A stretch of 64,000 bases of DNA from an uncultured Bacteroidales bacterium (GTDB lineage: Bacteria; Bacteroidota; Bacteroidia; Bacteroidales; Paludibacteraceae): the NCBI GenBank assembly GCA_900316995.1, contig ONEZ01000001.1:62001-126000 (forward strand), in the 5' to 3' direction. The notes beneath the pieces were generated by a model. It was not told the DNA's origin and ran no database searches. It saw only the letters and a program-made list of their open reading frames with translations. Both the position numbers and the translations under genes were made by a program. Shown here piece after piece: positions 27,110-36,838 of this stretch (positions are counted from its first letter, which is position 1; each line of letters starts with the position of its first letter).

Positions 27110-28540
27110 ATGGGAAACCCTAAAGCATTTCTGACAATAGAACGCAAAGAGGCGGGATACCGCCCTGTTGAGGAACGCAAATATGATTTCAGTGAGGTGG
27201 AACAGACACTGAACACAACTGACCGCATGGCTCAGGCGTCACGCTGCATGGATTGCGGTGTACCATTCTGCCATTGGGCATGTCCGCTTGGGAACCTTAA
27301 CCCCGAGTGGCAGGACATGGCATACAAAGGCAAATGGCGTGAAGCGGCGTACACCTTGCTAAGTACAAACAACTTTCCTGAGTTTACAGGACGTATATGC
27401 CCCGCCCTATGTGAAAAGGCATGCGTGCTTGGACACAGCTGCGGTCAGAGTGTAACCTGCCGTGAGAATGAAGTCGCCATTATTGAGCGTGCCTTCAGTG
27501 AAGGCTACATTGAGCCTCATATTCCAGCAAAGCGCACGGGCAAGAAGGTGGCTGTAATAGGCAGCGGCCCGTCAGGTCTTGCCGCAGCAGACTGCCTTAA
27601 CAAAGCCGGGCATACAGTAACAGTTTATGAGAAAAACGAGTCAGCCGGCGGGCTCCTACGCTTTGGCATTCCAGACTTCAAACTGAGTAAAAAAGTTATA
27701 GATCGCCGCTTGGATGTAATGAAGGCAGAGGGCGTTACATTTCAGACAGGCGTTATGGCAGGTAAAGACATCAGCGCCGATGCGCTACTTAGTGAGTATG
27801 ATGCAGTCTGCCTCTGCATGGGAGCCGAACAGCCAAGAGACCTGCCAGTAGAAGGGCGCAACCTGAAAGGAGTACACTTTGCACTTGAACTGTTGCAACA
27901 GCAAAACCGTGTAAACGCAGGTGTAACAGTGGCAGACACAGACAGGATTACAGCCAAAGGCAAGCGTGTTATTGTTATAGGCGGCGGCGACACTGGCTCA
28001 GACTGTGTAGGAACTGCAATACGCCAAGGAGCCGTAAGCGTTCTTCAAATAGAGATAATGCCTATGCCTCCAAAAGATTTCAACCCTGCCACCCCATGGC
28101 CTATGTGGCCTAACATACTCAGAACATCAAGTTCACACAAGGAGGGGTGCCAACGTCGCTGGAATCTGAGTACAAACAAATTTATTGGAGACGAGGCTGG
28201 CAATCTTAAAGCCGTTGAAATAGAAGAGGTGGAGTGGAAACCTGCAGAAGGAGGAGGACGCCCGGCAATGGTAAAGACAGGCAGAACTGAGGTTATTGAG
28301 GTGGAGCTTGCACTGCTTGCAATGGGCTTTACGCAGCCTAAGCACCCAGGGCTGCTTGACACTCTTGGCGTAGCATACGACCAGCGTGGCAATGTGGCGG
28401 TTGACAGCAGTCAGGCCACATCGGTGGCTAAAGTTTTCGCAGCCGGCGATGTCAGCACCGGAGCAAGCCTTGTGGTACGTTCCATAGCGTCAGGCCGTCG
28501 CACCGCAAAATTCATTAATGATTTTTTAACACTTCATTAA
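27110..28540 (+). CDS. gltD: Glutamate synthase small subunit
   Basis: Supplies electrons from NAD(P)H to GltB through FAD and iron-sulfur clusters. The 476 residues contain N-terminal cluster cysteines (CMDCGVPFCHWACPLGNLNPEW about 44-66; CPALCEKACVLG about 99-110), the FAD Rossmann motif GSGPSGLAAADCL (about 147-159) and a second nucleotide motif GGGDTGSDC (about 291-299) for the pyridine nucleotide. It lies 37 bp after gltB. Its stop codon shares a base with the start of the next 7-bp repeat array. Confidence 0.97.
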   Translation: MGNPKAFLTIERKEAGYRPVEERKYDFSEVEQTLNTTDRMAQASRCMDCGVPFCHWACPLGNLNPEWQDMAYKGKWREAAYTLLSTNNFPEFTGRICPALCEKACVLGHSCGQSVTCRENEVAIIERAFSEGYIEPHIPAKRTGKKVAVIGSGPSGLAAADCLNKAGHTVTVYEKNESAGGLLRFGIPDFKLSKKVIDRRLDVMKAEGVTFQTGVMAGKDISADALLSEYDAVCLCMGAEQPRDLPVEGRNLKGVHFALELLQQQNRVNAGVTVADTDRITAKGKRVIVIGGGDTGSDCVGTAIRQGAVSVLQIEIMPMPPKDFNPATPWPMWPNILRTSSSHKEGCQRRWNLSTNKFIGDEAGNLKAVEIEEVEWKPAEGGGRPAMVKTGRTEVIEVELALLAMGFTQPKHPGLLDTLGVAYDQRGNVAVDSSQATSVAKVFAAGDVSTGASLVVRSIASGRRTAKFINDFLTLH

Positions 28541-28581
28541 ACTATTAACTGTCAAATGTCAACTATCAACTGTCAACTAAA
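28540..28581 (+). repeat. 7-bp repeat array, gltD-asnB gap
   Basis: In-phase heptamers AACTATT, AACTGTC, AAATGTC, AACTATC, AACTGTC, AACTAAA. The array starts at the last base of the gltD stop and fills the gap to six bases before asnB. Confidence 0.9.
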
Positions 28582-28586
28582 TAATT

Positions 28587-30254
28587 ATGTGTGGAATAAC
28601 TTGTGCATTTAACTTGAAAAGCGACGCGGATAGTCTGCGTCCCAAGATACTTGAGATGTCAAAGAAAATCAGGCATCGCGGTCCTGATTGGTCTGGCATA
28701 TTCTCCTGTCCTAAAGCCATCATGGCGCATGAAAGACTTTCAATAGTTGATCCAATGTCTGGCGGACAGCCCATTTACAGCAAAGACAGAAAATTAGTAC
28801 TTGCCGTAAACGGTGAAATATACAACCATCAGAGCATACGTAACAGGCTTGGTTCAAAATATGAATTTCAAACACACTCAGATTGTGAAGTGATTCTTGC
28901 CCTATACCGTGAAAAGGGCAAAGACTTTCTGGAGGATTTGAACGGCATTTTTGCTTTTGCGTTGTATGACATAGAGAAAAACATCTTTATGATTGGACGA
29001 GACCATATAGGCATAATACCATTATACCAAGGATGGGACAATAACGGGACATATTACGTATCATCAGAGCTTAAAGCCCTTGAAGGCCAGTGCTGCAAGA
29101 TTGAGGAGTTCCTGCCAGGCCAGTACTATTACAGTCCTGACGGGCAGCCAACCATCTGGTACAAACGAGACTGGATGGAATATGATGCGGTAAAAGACAA
29201 CCATACCTCAATACCTGAACTTAGGAAGGCGCTTGAAGACGCTGTGGAGCGTCAGCTTATGACAGATGTGCCATACGGTGTGCTGCTCTCAGGCGGTCTT
29301 GACTCATCAGTAATATCTGCCATAGTAAAGAAATTTGCAGCAAGACGTGTGGAGAGTGGCAACACCGCAGAGGCATGGTGGCCACGCCTGCACTCTTTTG
29401 CAGTAGGTCTTGAAGGGTCGCCAGACCTTAAAGCCGCCCGTAAGGTGGCTGAACACATAGGCACTGTGCATCATGAGCTTGTTTTCACCCTGCGTGAAGG
29501 GCTTGACGCCATACGTGATGTTATCTATCATATAGAGACCTACGATGTAACCACTGTGCGTGCCAGCACCCCCATGTACCTGCTTGCCCGTTTCATAAAG
29601 TCAATGGGCATAAAAATGGTTCTTTCAGGCGAGGGCGCAGATGAAATATTCGGAGGGTACCTCTACTTTCACAAAGCTCCAAACGCAGAGGAGTTCCATA
29701 AGGAAACAGTACGCAAGCTATCCATGCTGCATCTGTATGACTGTCTGAGAGCAAACAAATCTCTTGCCGCCTGGGGAGTGGAGGGACGAGTGCCTTTCCT
29801 TGACAAAGAGTTTCTTGACGTGGCAATGAGGCTCAATCCTAAAGACAAGATGGTTACAAAAGAACACCCAATGGAGAAATGGATTGTTCGCAAGGCATTT
29901 GAAGACTATCTGCCTGAAAGCGTGGCATGGAGGCAGAAAGAACAGTTCTCAGACGGAGTGGGCTACAGCTGGATTGACCAGCTTAAGGCCATAGCCTCTG
30001 AGCAGGTAAGTGATGAAGAGTTTGAACGTGCTGCGGAACGATTCCCTATAAATACCCCGATGACTAAGGAGGAGTATTGCTACCGCCGCATTTACGAGGA
30101 GCATTTTCCATCTGAGAGTGCTGCCAAATGTGTGCCGTCACTACCATCAGTGGCATGTAGCACCCCAATAGCCCTTGAGTGGGATGCAGCATTCAAAAAA
30201 ATGGCAGACCCCTCAGGCCGCGCCGTAAACGTACACGTCAATTCAAACTGTTAA
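28587..30254 (+). CDS. asnB: Asparagine synthase B (glutamine-hydrolysing)
   Basis: Amidates aspartate with ammonia from glutamine and ATP. The 555 residues nearly match E. coli AsnB (554). Cys2 after Met removal is the class II GATase nucleophile (MCGITCAFNL). The synthetase domain has the PP-loop LLSGGLDSS (about 231-239) and the downstream SGEGADEIFGGY and EGRVPFLDKEFLD blocks. The last residues (VNSNC) and the stop codon lie at or inside the next repeat array, so the C-terminus may have been reshaped by it. Confidence 0.97.
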   Translation: MCGITCAFNLKSDADSLRPKILEMSKKIRHRGPDWSGIFSCPKAIMAHERLSIVDPMSGGQPIYSKDRKLVLAVNGEIYNHQSIRNRLGSKYEFQTHSDCEVILALYREKGKDFLEDLNGIFAFALYDIEKNIFMIGRDHIGIIPLYQGWDNNGTYYVSSELKALEGQCCKIEEFLPGQYYYSPDGQPTIWYKRDWMEYDAVKDNHTSIPELRKALEDAVERQLMTDVPYGVLLSGGLDSSVISAIVKKFAARRVESGNTAEAWWPRLHSFAVGLEGSPDLKAARKVAEHIGTVHHELVFTLREGLDAIRDVIYHIETYDVTTVRASTPMYLLARFIKSMGIKMVLSGEGADEIFGGYLYFHKAPNAEEFHKETVRKLSMLHLYDCLRANKSLAAWGVEGRVPFLDKEFLDVAMRLNPKDKMVTKEHPMEKWIVRKAFEDYLPESVAWRQKEQFSDGVGYSWIDQLKAIASEQVSDEEFERAAERFPINTPMTKEEYCYRRIYEEHFPSESAAKCVPSLPSVACSTPIALEWDAAFKKMADPSGRAVNVHVNSNC

Positions 30255-30301
30255 CTGTTAACTGTCAACTGTCAACTATCAAATGTCAAATGTCAACTAA
30301 T
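30246..30301 (+). repeat. 7-bp repeat array, asnB-glmS gap
   Basis: Eight in-phase heptamers: AACTGTT twice, AACTGTC twice, AACTATC, AAATGTC twice, AACTAAT. The asnB stop (TAA 30252-30254) is formed at the junction of units one and two, so the array begins inside the coding sequence. Confidence 0.93.
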
Positions 30302-30306
30302 ACAAT

Positions 30307-32151
30307 ATGTGCGGCATAGTAGGATACATAGGTTCAAGAGAAGCCTACCCAATTCTAATTAAGGGGCTTAAAAGGCTTGAGTACAGAGGCTATGACAGTG
30401 CCGGAGTGGCACTGCTTGGCAACAGCGGCAGACTGAACGTATATAAATCCAAAGGTAAGGTTTCTGATTTGGAGCACACAGCAGCAGGGAGCGACCTTAG
30501 CGGCCACATAGGCATAGCGCACACTCGTTGGGCCACACATGGCGCCCCTACTGACGTGAACGCACATCCTCACGTTTCAGCATCGGGGAATATTGCATTG
30601 ATACATAACGGGATTATTGAGAACTATGCAGTTCTTAAGGATGAACTCACAAGGCTTGGCTACACATTTAAGAGCCAGACTGACACAGAGGTTCTGGTGC
30701 AGCTTATAGACTACATTATGCAGGGCGGCAAAAAAGACCTGTGTCAGGCGGTTATGGAAGCCCTGACTCATGTAGAAGGAGCATACGCAATAGCAGTTAT
30801 TGACACCGCAAGCCCAGACCGCATTGTGGTGGCGCGTAAGAGCAGTCCGCTTGTCATTGGCATTGGTGACGGAGAGTTCTTTTTAGCCAGCGATGCAAGC
30901 CCTATAGTGGAATATACAAACAAAGTGGTATATCTTGCTGACGGTGAAATTGCCACCCTTGACCTTGTGCATGGACTGACAGTCACAAATCTTGACAATA
31001 TGGAGCACACTCCGGAGGTGCAGACGCTTAAAATGAGCCTTTCACAACTTGAAAAGGGCGGATATCCACACTTCATGCTTAAAGAGATTTATGAACAACC
31101 ACGTACACTGCGTGACTGTATGCGAGGCAGAATATCCGAGTATGGCAACACGCTTGTACTCTCAGGAGTGGAGGCGAATAAAGATAAGTTCTTAAACGCT
31201 AAAAGAATAGTGATTGTGGGGTGTGGAACATCATGGCATGCAGCCCTTATAGGCGAACATCTTATTGAGGATTTGTGCCGCATACCGGTTGAAGTGGAAT
31301 ACGCATCAGAGTTCCGCTACAGAAACCCTGTAATAAGTAGCAACGATGTGGTTATCGCCATATCACAATCAGGAGAAACGGCAGACACTCTTGCCGCCGT
31401 GGAACTTGCGCACAAAAACGGCGCGTTTGTCTATGGAATATGCAATGCTGTGGGCTCTTCCATACCAAGAGCAACAGATTCAGGTTCTTATATTCATGTT
31501 GGACCAGAGATTGGTGTGGCTTCAACCAAGGCATTCACAGGCCAGGTTACAGTGCTCACAATGCTTGCACTGTCTCTTGCCAAACTGCGCGGCACTATAT
31601 CCGAGTCAAAATTTACTGATATTATCAGCGAGTTGCGCCATATTCCTGAAAAGATGGAGCGTGCCATAGAGATGTCTGAGAATCTTTCTGACATATCAAA
31701 AGTCTTTACATACGTGCGTAATTTCATCTATTTAGGAAGAGGCTACAACTACCCTGCCGCCATGGAAGGCGCTCTCAAACTCAAGGAGATTTCATACATA
31801 CATGCAGAGGGCTACCCTGCCGCTGAGATGAAACATGGTCCTATAGCGCTTATTGATGCAGAGATGCCTGTGGTTGCAATTGCAAACTCAGACTCCGTAT
31901 ATGACAAGACTGTAAGCAATGTGCAGGAGATAAAGGCACGTGGCGGAAAGGTTATTGCGGTGGTTGACGAGGGCGACACAAAACTAAGCAAAATGGCTGA
32001 TATTGTCATGTACACCCCTAAGACACTTGAAATGCTCTCTCCACTGCTTTCAGCAATTCCACTGCAACTGCTGGCTTATCATATAGCGGTAAGCAAAGGC
32101 AGAGACGTGGACCAGCCTCGCAACTTGGCAAAATCTGTAACTGTAGAGTAA
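30307..32151 (+). CDS. glmS: Glutamine-fructose-6-phosphate aminotransferase
   Basis: Makes glucosamine-6-phosphate for peptidoglycan and LPS amino sugars. At 614 residues it has the class II GATase domain with nucleophile Cys2 (MCGIVGYIGSREAYPILIKGLKRLEYRGYDSAG) and two SIS domains (about 290-420 and 460-590; VGCGTSWHAALIGEHLIE, AISQSGETADTLAA), ending in the canonical PRNLAKSVTVE. No glmS ribozyme is expected or seen in the short leader, which is a repeat array. It lies 4 bp before purF. Confidence 0.97.
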   Translation: MCGIVGYIGSREAYPILIKGLKRLEYRGYDSAGVALLGNSGRLNVYKSKGKVSDLEHTAAGSDLSGHIGIAHTRWATHGAPTDVNAHPHVSASGNIALIHNGIIENYAVLKDELTRLGYTFKSQTDTEVLVQLIDYIMQGGKKDLCQAVMEALTHVEGAYAIAVIDTASPDRIVVARKSSPLVIGIGDGEFFLASDASPIVEYTNKVVYLADGEIATLDLVHGLTVTNLDNMEHTPEVQTLKMSLSQLEKGGYPHFMLKEIYEQPRTLRDCMRGRISEYGNTLVLSGVEANKDKFLNAKRIVIVGCGTSWHAALIGEHLIEDLCRIPVEVEYASEFRYRNPVISSNDVVIAISQSGETADTLAAVELAHKNGAFVYGICNAVGSSIPRATDSGSYIHVGPEIGVASTKAFTGQVTVLTMLALSLAKLRGTISESKFTDIISELRHIPEKMERAIEMSENLSDISKVFTYVRNFIYLGRGYNYPAAMEGALKLKEISYIHAEGYPAAEMKHGPIALIDAEMPVVAIANSDSVYDKTVSNVQEIKARGGKVIAVVDEGDTKLSKMADIVMYTPKTLEMLSPLLSAIPLQLLAYHIAVSKGRDVDQPRNLAKSVTVE

Positions 32152-32155
32152 TTTT

Positions 32156-34012
32156 ATGGAACAACTGAAACATGAATGTGGCATTGCAATGATAAGATTG
32201 CGCAAGCCGCTCGATTTCTACCAGCAACAATATGGTTCAGCCACATACGGGCTTGACAAGATGTACCTGCTTATGGAGAAACAGCGTAACCGTGGGCAGG
32301 AGGGCGCGGGTATCGCCTGCGTTAAACTAAACGCAGAGCCAGGAAAGGATTTTATGTTCCGTGAGAGGGCCGAGGGAAGCAGTGCCATACAAGATGTCTT
32401 TGCATCAGTTCATAGACAAATCACGGAGAGCGATGACAACCCGTTTATTGGGGAGCTGTATATGGGACATTTGAGATACAGCACTACAGGGCGTTCTGGT
32501 CTTTCATACGTACACCCATTCATGCGCCGCAATAATTTCCGTTCACGTAACCTTGCAGTGTGCGGCAACTTTAATCTCACAAACATTGACACTTTGTTTG
32601 AGATGATTGCCGCATCAGGGCAGCATCCAAGGCACGGCTCTGACACATTCCTGCTTTTAGAGCAGCTTGGGCACCGCCTTGACATGGAGACAGAGAAGCT
32701 GTATCATCAGGCACGATGGCTTGGGAATTCAACAGACATCACCTCATACATTGAAGATAACATTCAGATAGAGAACATTCTACGCGAGTCTGCGCCCTAC
32801 TGGGACGGAGGGTTTGTAATTTGCGGCCTTACAGGCAGCGGAGAGAGTTTCATGCTACGTGACCCTTGGGGGATACGCCCTGCATTCTACTACATTGATG
32901 AAAATGTCGCAGTCTCAGCATCGGAGCGGCCCGTAATACAAACAGCCATGAACGTTCAAGAGGCGGATGTGCATGAACTTGAACCTGGATGCGCTTTGGT
33001 GGTTTCTAAAAACGGGAGTTACCGTGTAAGCCGTATCCTTCCGGCATCGGAGAAGAAAGCATGCTCTTTTGAGCGTATATATTTTTCAAGAGGCGGCGAT
33101 GCTGATATTTATCAAGAGCGTAAGGCGTTAGGCAGAAACGTGGCAAAGAAAGCCATCGACGCTGTTGACGGGGATATAGAAAACACTGTAGTCTCATTTA
33201 TCCCTAATACGGCAGAGGTTGCATTCTACGGTCTCACAGAAGCAATGAATGAACACCTTAACACTCTTAAAGCAAAGAGAATAGCAAATCTTGGGGCATC
33301 GCCACGCCTAAGTGAAATTGAGAAAATCCTCTCCGCACAGGTACGTGCAGAGAAGGTGGCTATTAAGGATGTCAAACTGCGTACCTTCATTTCAGAGGGC
33401 ACATTGCGTGATGACCTTGCAGCACACGTATATGACGTTTCATACGGCACCGTCAGAGCCGGCAAAGACAACCTGATAGTTATAGATGACAGCATTGTCA
33501 GGGGCACCACTCTGAAACAGAGTGTTGTTCGGATCCTGTCAAGACTGCGCCCAAAGAGGCTGGTTATTGTATCATCCGCACCGCAGATACGCTATCCTGA
33601 CTTTTACGGCATAGATATGTCAACACTTGACAGCCTTATTGCGTTCAAAGCAGCAGTAGAGCTCACAATAGAGTCCGGAAGAGAGCATATTCTTACAGAT
33701 GTTTATGAAAAGTGCATGGCTCAGGCAGAGTTGCCAGCCACAGAGCAGAAGAACCATGTATGTGAAATTTACAGCCAGTTCACCGATGAACAGATTTCAA
33801 ATAAAATAGCGGAGCTTATAACACCTGAAGATATTGAAATAGACGTAAGAATTGTTTTTCAAAGTCTGGAGGGGTTGCGTGCCGCATGTCCTGAGCATAC
33901 GGGCGACTGGTACTTCTCAGGCCGTTACCCCACCCCAGGCGGAATACGCATGCTCAGCAAGGCCTACACTGATTTCTACCAGCATAAAAAAACAAATGGC
34001 GGTCACGCTTGA
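32156..34012 (+). CDS. purF: Amidophosphoribosyltransferase-type protein (PurF family, long form)
   Basis: Predicted to transfer ammonia from glutamine to PRPP, the first committed purine step. The class II GATase Cys is residue 8 (KHECGIAMI), implying removal of a short propeptide. The phosphoribosyltransferase domain has the PRPP motif VIDDSIVRGTT (about 442-452). At 618 residues it exceeds E. coli PurF (505), with extra sequence both between the domains and at the C-terminus; this long form is one I associate with Bacteroidota. It is 4 bp after glmS, so the two are surely co-transcribed. Whether it is the only PurF in the genome cannot be told here. Confidence 0.9.
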   Translation: MEQLKHECGIAMIRLRKPLDFYQQQYGSATYGLDKMYLLMEKQRNRGQEGAGIACVKLNAEPGKDFMFRERAEGSSAIQDVFASVHRQITESDDNPFIGELYMGHLRYSTTGRSGLSYVHPFMRRNNFRSRNLAVCGNFNLTNIDTLFEMIAASGQHPRHGSDTFLLLEQLGHRLDMETEKLYHQARWLGNSTDITSYIEDNIQIENILRESAPYWDGGFVICGLTGSGESFMLRDPWGIRPAFYYIDENVAVSASERPVIQTAMNVQEADVHELEPGCALVVSKNGSYRVSRILPASEKKACSFERIYFSRGGDADIYQERKALGRNVAKKAIDAVDGDIENTVVSFIPNTAEVAFYGLTEAMNEHLNTLKAKRIANLGASPRLSEIEKILSAQVRAEKVAIKDVKLRTFISEGTLRDDLAAHVYDVSYGTVRAGKDNLIVIDDSIVRGTTLKQSVVRILSRLRPKRLVIVSSAPQIRYPDFYGIDMSTLDSLIAFKAAVELTIESGREHILTDVYEKCMAQAELPATEQKNHVCEIYSQFTDEQISNKIAELITPEDIEIDVRIVFQSLEGLRAACPEHTGDWYFSGRYPTPGGIRMLSKAYTDFYQHKKTNGGHA

Positions 34013-34018
34013 CCGCCA
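33986..34018 (-). terminator. Terminator between convergent purF and the phosphatase lipoprotein
   Basis: TGGCGGTC (33997-34004) and GACCGCCA (34011-34018) form an 8-bp stem overlapping the purF stop codon. On the minus strand the hairpin is followed by TTTG and seven T's (33992-33986), so it best fits a terminator for the minus-strand lipoprotein gene, about 125 nt past its stop. Confidence 0.65.
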
Positions 34019-34141
34019 AATGCCCCATCTTAATTTTTATTCTTTCTTACGAAGAAAACTAATATGACACAAAGGTACACAATTTTTTATAACTTTTAAA
34101 GTTTTCCACTTTATTTAACATTTTTTAACTCTTATTTTATA

Positions 34142-35437
34142 TTATTTCAATTTCTCTAACATTTTTTGCACCTTTTCGTTGGTTGTATAGCCTTTGTTTA
34201 CAAGTACAGCCTTAATTGCGGAGCCTAAATCAGCCACGGAGGCAAGGTCATCAACACCAAGCATCATTTCAAGGGTGAATTTCATTTTCTTTGAATCACG
34301 ATACTCCTTTATTCCCATGTTATTGCTACGTTGGTAATCTGCCAATACAGCATTCATATCAGCACCACACAATGCAGCTATTATAGCGCAGAAAAAGCCA
34401 GTGCGGTCTGTTCCAAGACGGCAGTGTATGCCGTACGGTGCGGAGGTCTCATCGGAGGCTATAAAATCAATAATCTCACCTACCCAGCTGCCAACCTTCT
34501 CACCTGCCGGATCAGAGTAACAGGTTTCATACTTTGGGGTGCCTGTACCTGTCTTAACTCCCACATAAAGCACTGCCCCATTGTCTATAATTCCCTGATA
34601 GTAAGCGGATATGCTCTCTTTTCTATTCTCACCGTCAAATGTGCAAGTCACCAAGTTATTCTCCTCATTCTCTGAGAGGCAGATGTCAGACTTGATGCCG
34701 TAGGTCTCAAAATACTCCTTTACCAGATCAACACGCTTGAACTCTGTATTGTTACGGTTCTTGTCAGTGTATTTGAACGGGTGATAGCAACGTATCAGCT
34801 TAGTGGTGCCAGGCACAACACGTACATTGGAGATATCCTGTCTGCCTTGCTCAGTAGTCAGATCAAAATCTGAGAGCTTCTTTTTATTGGCTGCAAAAGC
34901 GCTTTTTGCCTTAATCTCCTCTATGTCATCTGTAGAGAAGACAATTATCTGGTTCACATCATTTCCAGCAAACTTATAACCTGCCGGCAGCCATGACGGA
35001 GCATCCTTCCAAGAACCGTTTACCACAAACTTATACTCAGGCTGTCCGCAGTTGCCTGGACGTCTTATCTTATCATACGGAACGGTAAGGAACCAGTATG
35101 GAAGCACCTTGGCGGTATCGCACCTTGAAAGCGAGTACCCTTCTGTCTCCTTCCAGTCATTGAACGAGCCACGTATCTCCACTTTCTTTATGTTTTTTAT
35201 TTTCCACTGTGCGGAGTCAAACACAAAAGTAATGGTTCCCGCCTGTACGTCCTCAAAATAACATCTCTTTCTGGCATCGGCCAGAGGGTCTGCAACAGCA
35301 GGCGGAGTGTCTGGCGTATCAGGAGTATCTGGCGTATCAGGAGTTTCAGGAGTCTCTGGAGTTTGTGGAGTTGAGTCTTTTTTGCAACCCGAGAGTAGCA
35401 TAGAAGCAACAAAAATGCAGTAAAATAACTTTTTCAT
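34142..35437 (-). CDS. Lipoprotein with CBM48-like domain and tyrosine/dual-specificity phosphatase domain
   Basis: 431 residues. A signal peptide ends in lipobox LLSGC (Cys18), followed by an acidic Pro/Thr linker of ETP/DTP repeats (about 24-46). An E-set domain resembling the CBM48/AMPK glycogen-binding family covers about 65-168: VEIRGSFNDWKE, YKFVVNGSW and NQIIVF are its hallmark strands. The C-terminal half is a protein-tyrosine-phosphatase domain of the Y_phosphatase3 type, with the complete signature HCRLGTDRTG (nucleophile Cys339, Arg345). It should be exported and lipid-anchored. A phosphatase acting on phosphorylated glucan or on a surface protein are both possible. It is divergent from lysC. 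Confidence 0.8.
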   Translation of the reverse strand: MKKLFYCIFVASMLLSGCKKDSTPQTPETPETPDTPDTPDTPDTPPAVADPLADARKRCYFEDVQAGTITFVFDSAQWKIKNIKKVEIRGSFNDWKETEGYSLSRCDTAKVLPYWFLTVPYDKIRRPGNCGQPEYKFVVNGSWKDAPSWLPAGYKFAGNDVNQIIVFSTDDIEEIKAKSAFAANKKKLSDFDLTTEQGRQDISNVRVVPGTTKLIRCYHPFKYTDKNRNNTEFKRVDLVKEYFETYGIKSDICLSENEENNLVTCTFDGENRKESISAYYQGIIDNGAVLYVGVKTGTGTPKYETCYSDPAGEKVGSWVGEIIDFIASDETSAPYGIHCRLGTDRTGFFCAIIAALCGADMNAVLADYQRSNNMGIKEYRDSKKMKFTLEMMLGVDDLASVADLGSAIKAVLVNKGYTTNEKVQKMLEKLK

Positions 35438-35461
35438 ATATTCTTATAAGTGGTTATGGTG

Positions 35462-35489
35462 CAAATGTAGGAAAAATTCCTTAATTTTG
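35462..35489. promoter_or_regulatory. Back-to-back -7 elements for the phosphatase (-) and lysC (+)
   Basis: TACATTTG on the minus strand (35469-35462) and TAATTTTG on the plus strand (35482-35489) lie 12 bp apart between the divergent genes. The -33 boxes are weak for both. Each gene has a leader of about 20-25 nt. Confidence 0.5.
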
Positions 35490-35515
35490 CACGTTTTAAG
35501 AAAATATAATACGAT

Positions 35516-36835
35516 ATGTTAATACAGAAATTCGGCGGCACATCCGTAGGTTCCGCCCAGAGAATGAAAGAGGTTTCCAAGCTGGTGAATGACGGCAAGA
35601 AGAAAATTGTGGTTCTATCCGCAATGTCAGGCACCACAAACACTCTTGTTGAGATTGCAGACTACCTGTACAAGAAAAACCCCGTAAGCGCAAATGAGGT
35701 TATAAACACACTTGAGCACAAGTACATGGGTGTTATAGAGGAGCTTTATACCACCGATGCCTACAAAACCAAGGCCAAAGAGGCTCTCAAAGTGAATTTT
35801 GATCTTCTGCGTTCACTCTGCAAGAACAACTTCTTCACTGTATTTGAGGAGAAAGTGGTTCTATCACAAGGCGAGCAGATGTCAACAGCCATGGTAAACC
35901 TCTACATGAATGAGTGCGGCGTTAAATCTGTGCTGCTGCCAGCTCTTGACTATATGCGCATTGACAAGAACGAGGAGCCTGATACAGCATACATCCGTGA
36001 GCACCTCCAGAAAGAGCTTGACAAGCTGCCTTCAGACACCATGATATACATCACTCAGGGTTACATCTGCCGTAACGCTTATAATGAGATAGACAACCTC
36101 AAGCGTGGCGGTAGTGACTACTCCGCTTCACTTATAGGCGCCGCAATACACGCTGATGAGATTCAGATATGGACCGATATTGACGGAATGCACAATAATG
36201 ACCCACGTTTTGTAGAGGGCACACAACCCGTTGCAAACCTCCACTTTGAGGAGGCAGCTGAGCTTGCATACTTTGGCGCCAAGATTCTGCACCCCACATG
36301 TATTCTGCCTGCGAAACTGGCAAACATACCTGTACGTCTGCTCAACACAATGGATCCTTCAGCACAAGGTACACTGATATCAAACAAAATCACACCTCAC
36401 AAGATAGAGGCAGTGGCCGCCAAAGACAGCATCACAGCCATCAAGATTAAATCAGGCCGCATGTTGCTTGCCTACGGATTCCTGCGCAAGGTGTTCGAGT
36501 GCTTTGAGCTTTACAAGACATCAATTGACATGATTACAACCAGTGAGGTTGGCGTATCTGTCACCATTGACAACACCAAGCATCTTGATGAGATAGTTAA
36601 CGAGCTCAAAAAGTTTGGCACTGTCACTGTAGAAAAAGACATGGTAATTATCTGCGTGGTTGGAGATATGAACTCTGAGAACATCGGATTCCAAGCCAAG
36701 ATAGTAAATGCGCTAAGCGAGATTCCTGTGCGTATGATTTCATACGGCGGTAGCAACTATAACGTATCATTCCTTGTAAAAGCATCAGACAAGAAGCGTG
36801 CTCTTGAGGCGCTAAGCAAGAACCTATTCAACTAA
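35516..36835 (+). CDS. lysC: Aspartate kinase
   Basis: Phosphorylates aspartate, opening the lysine/threonine/methionine pathway. The 439-residue monofunctional form starts MLIQKFGGTSVGSAQRM (kinase KFGGTS motif) and has the conserved RGGSDYSASLIGAAI (about 197-211). Two ACT domains at about 300-439 (ITTSEVGVSVTIDN; VVGDMNSENIGF) would bind the feedback inhibitor. Direct pairing with lysA, 3 bp downstream, suggests the lysine-responsive isoenzyme, though that is inferred from context only. Confidence 0.96.
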   Translation: MLIQKFGGTSVGSAQRMKEVSKLVNDGKKKIVVLSAMSGTTNTLVEIADYLYKKNPVSANEVINTLEHKYMGVIEELYTTDAYKTKAKEALKVNFDLLRSLCKNNFFTVFEEKVVLSQGEQMSTAMVNLYMNECGVKSVLLPALDYMRIDKNEEPDTAYIREHLQKELDKLPSDTMIYITQGYICRNAYNEIDNLKRGGSDYSASLIGAAIHADEIQIWTDIDGMHNNDPRFVEGTQPVANLHFEEAAELAYFGAKILHPTCILPAKLANIPVRLLNTMDPSAQGTLISNKITPHKIEAVAAKDSITAIKIKSGRMLLAYGFLRKVFECFELYKTSIDMITTSEVGVSVTIDNTKHLDEIVNELKKFGTVTVEKDMVIICVVGDMNSENIGFQAKIVNALSEIPVRMISYGGSNYNVSFLVKASDKKRALEALSKNLFN

Positions 36836-36838
36836 AAA

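Noticed and set aside
26611-27228. 205-codon minus-strand open frame across the gltB-gltD junction
   Set aside because: It overlaps conserved coding sequence of both genes and shows no recognisable domain.
30302-30306. glmS ribozyme upstream of glmS
   Set aside because: The gap to asnB is entirely repeat array; there is no room for the ribozyme core.
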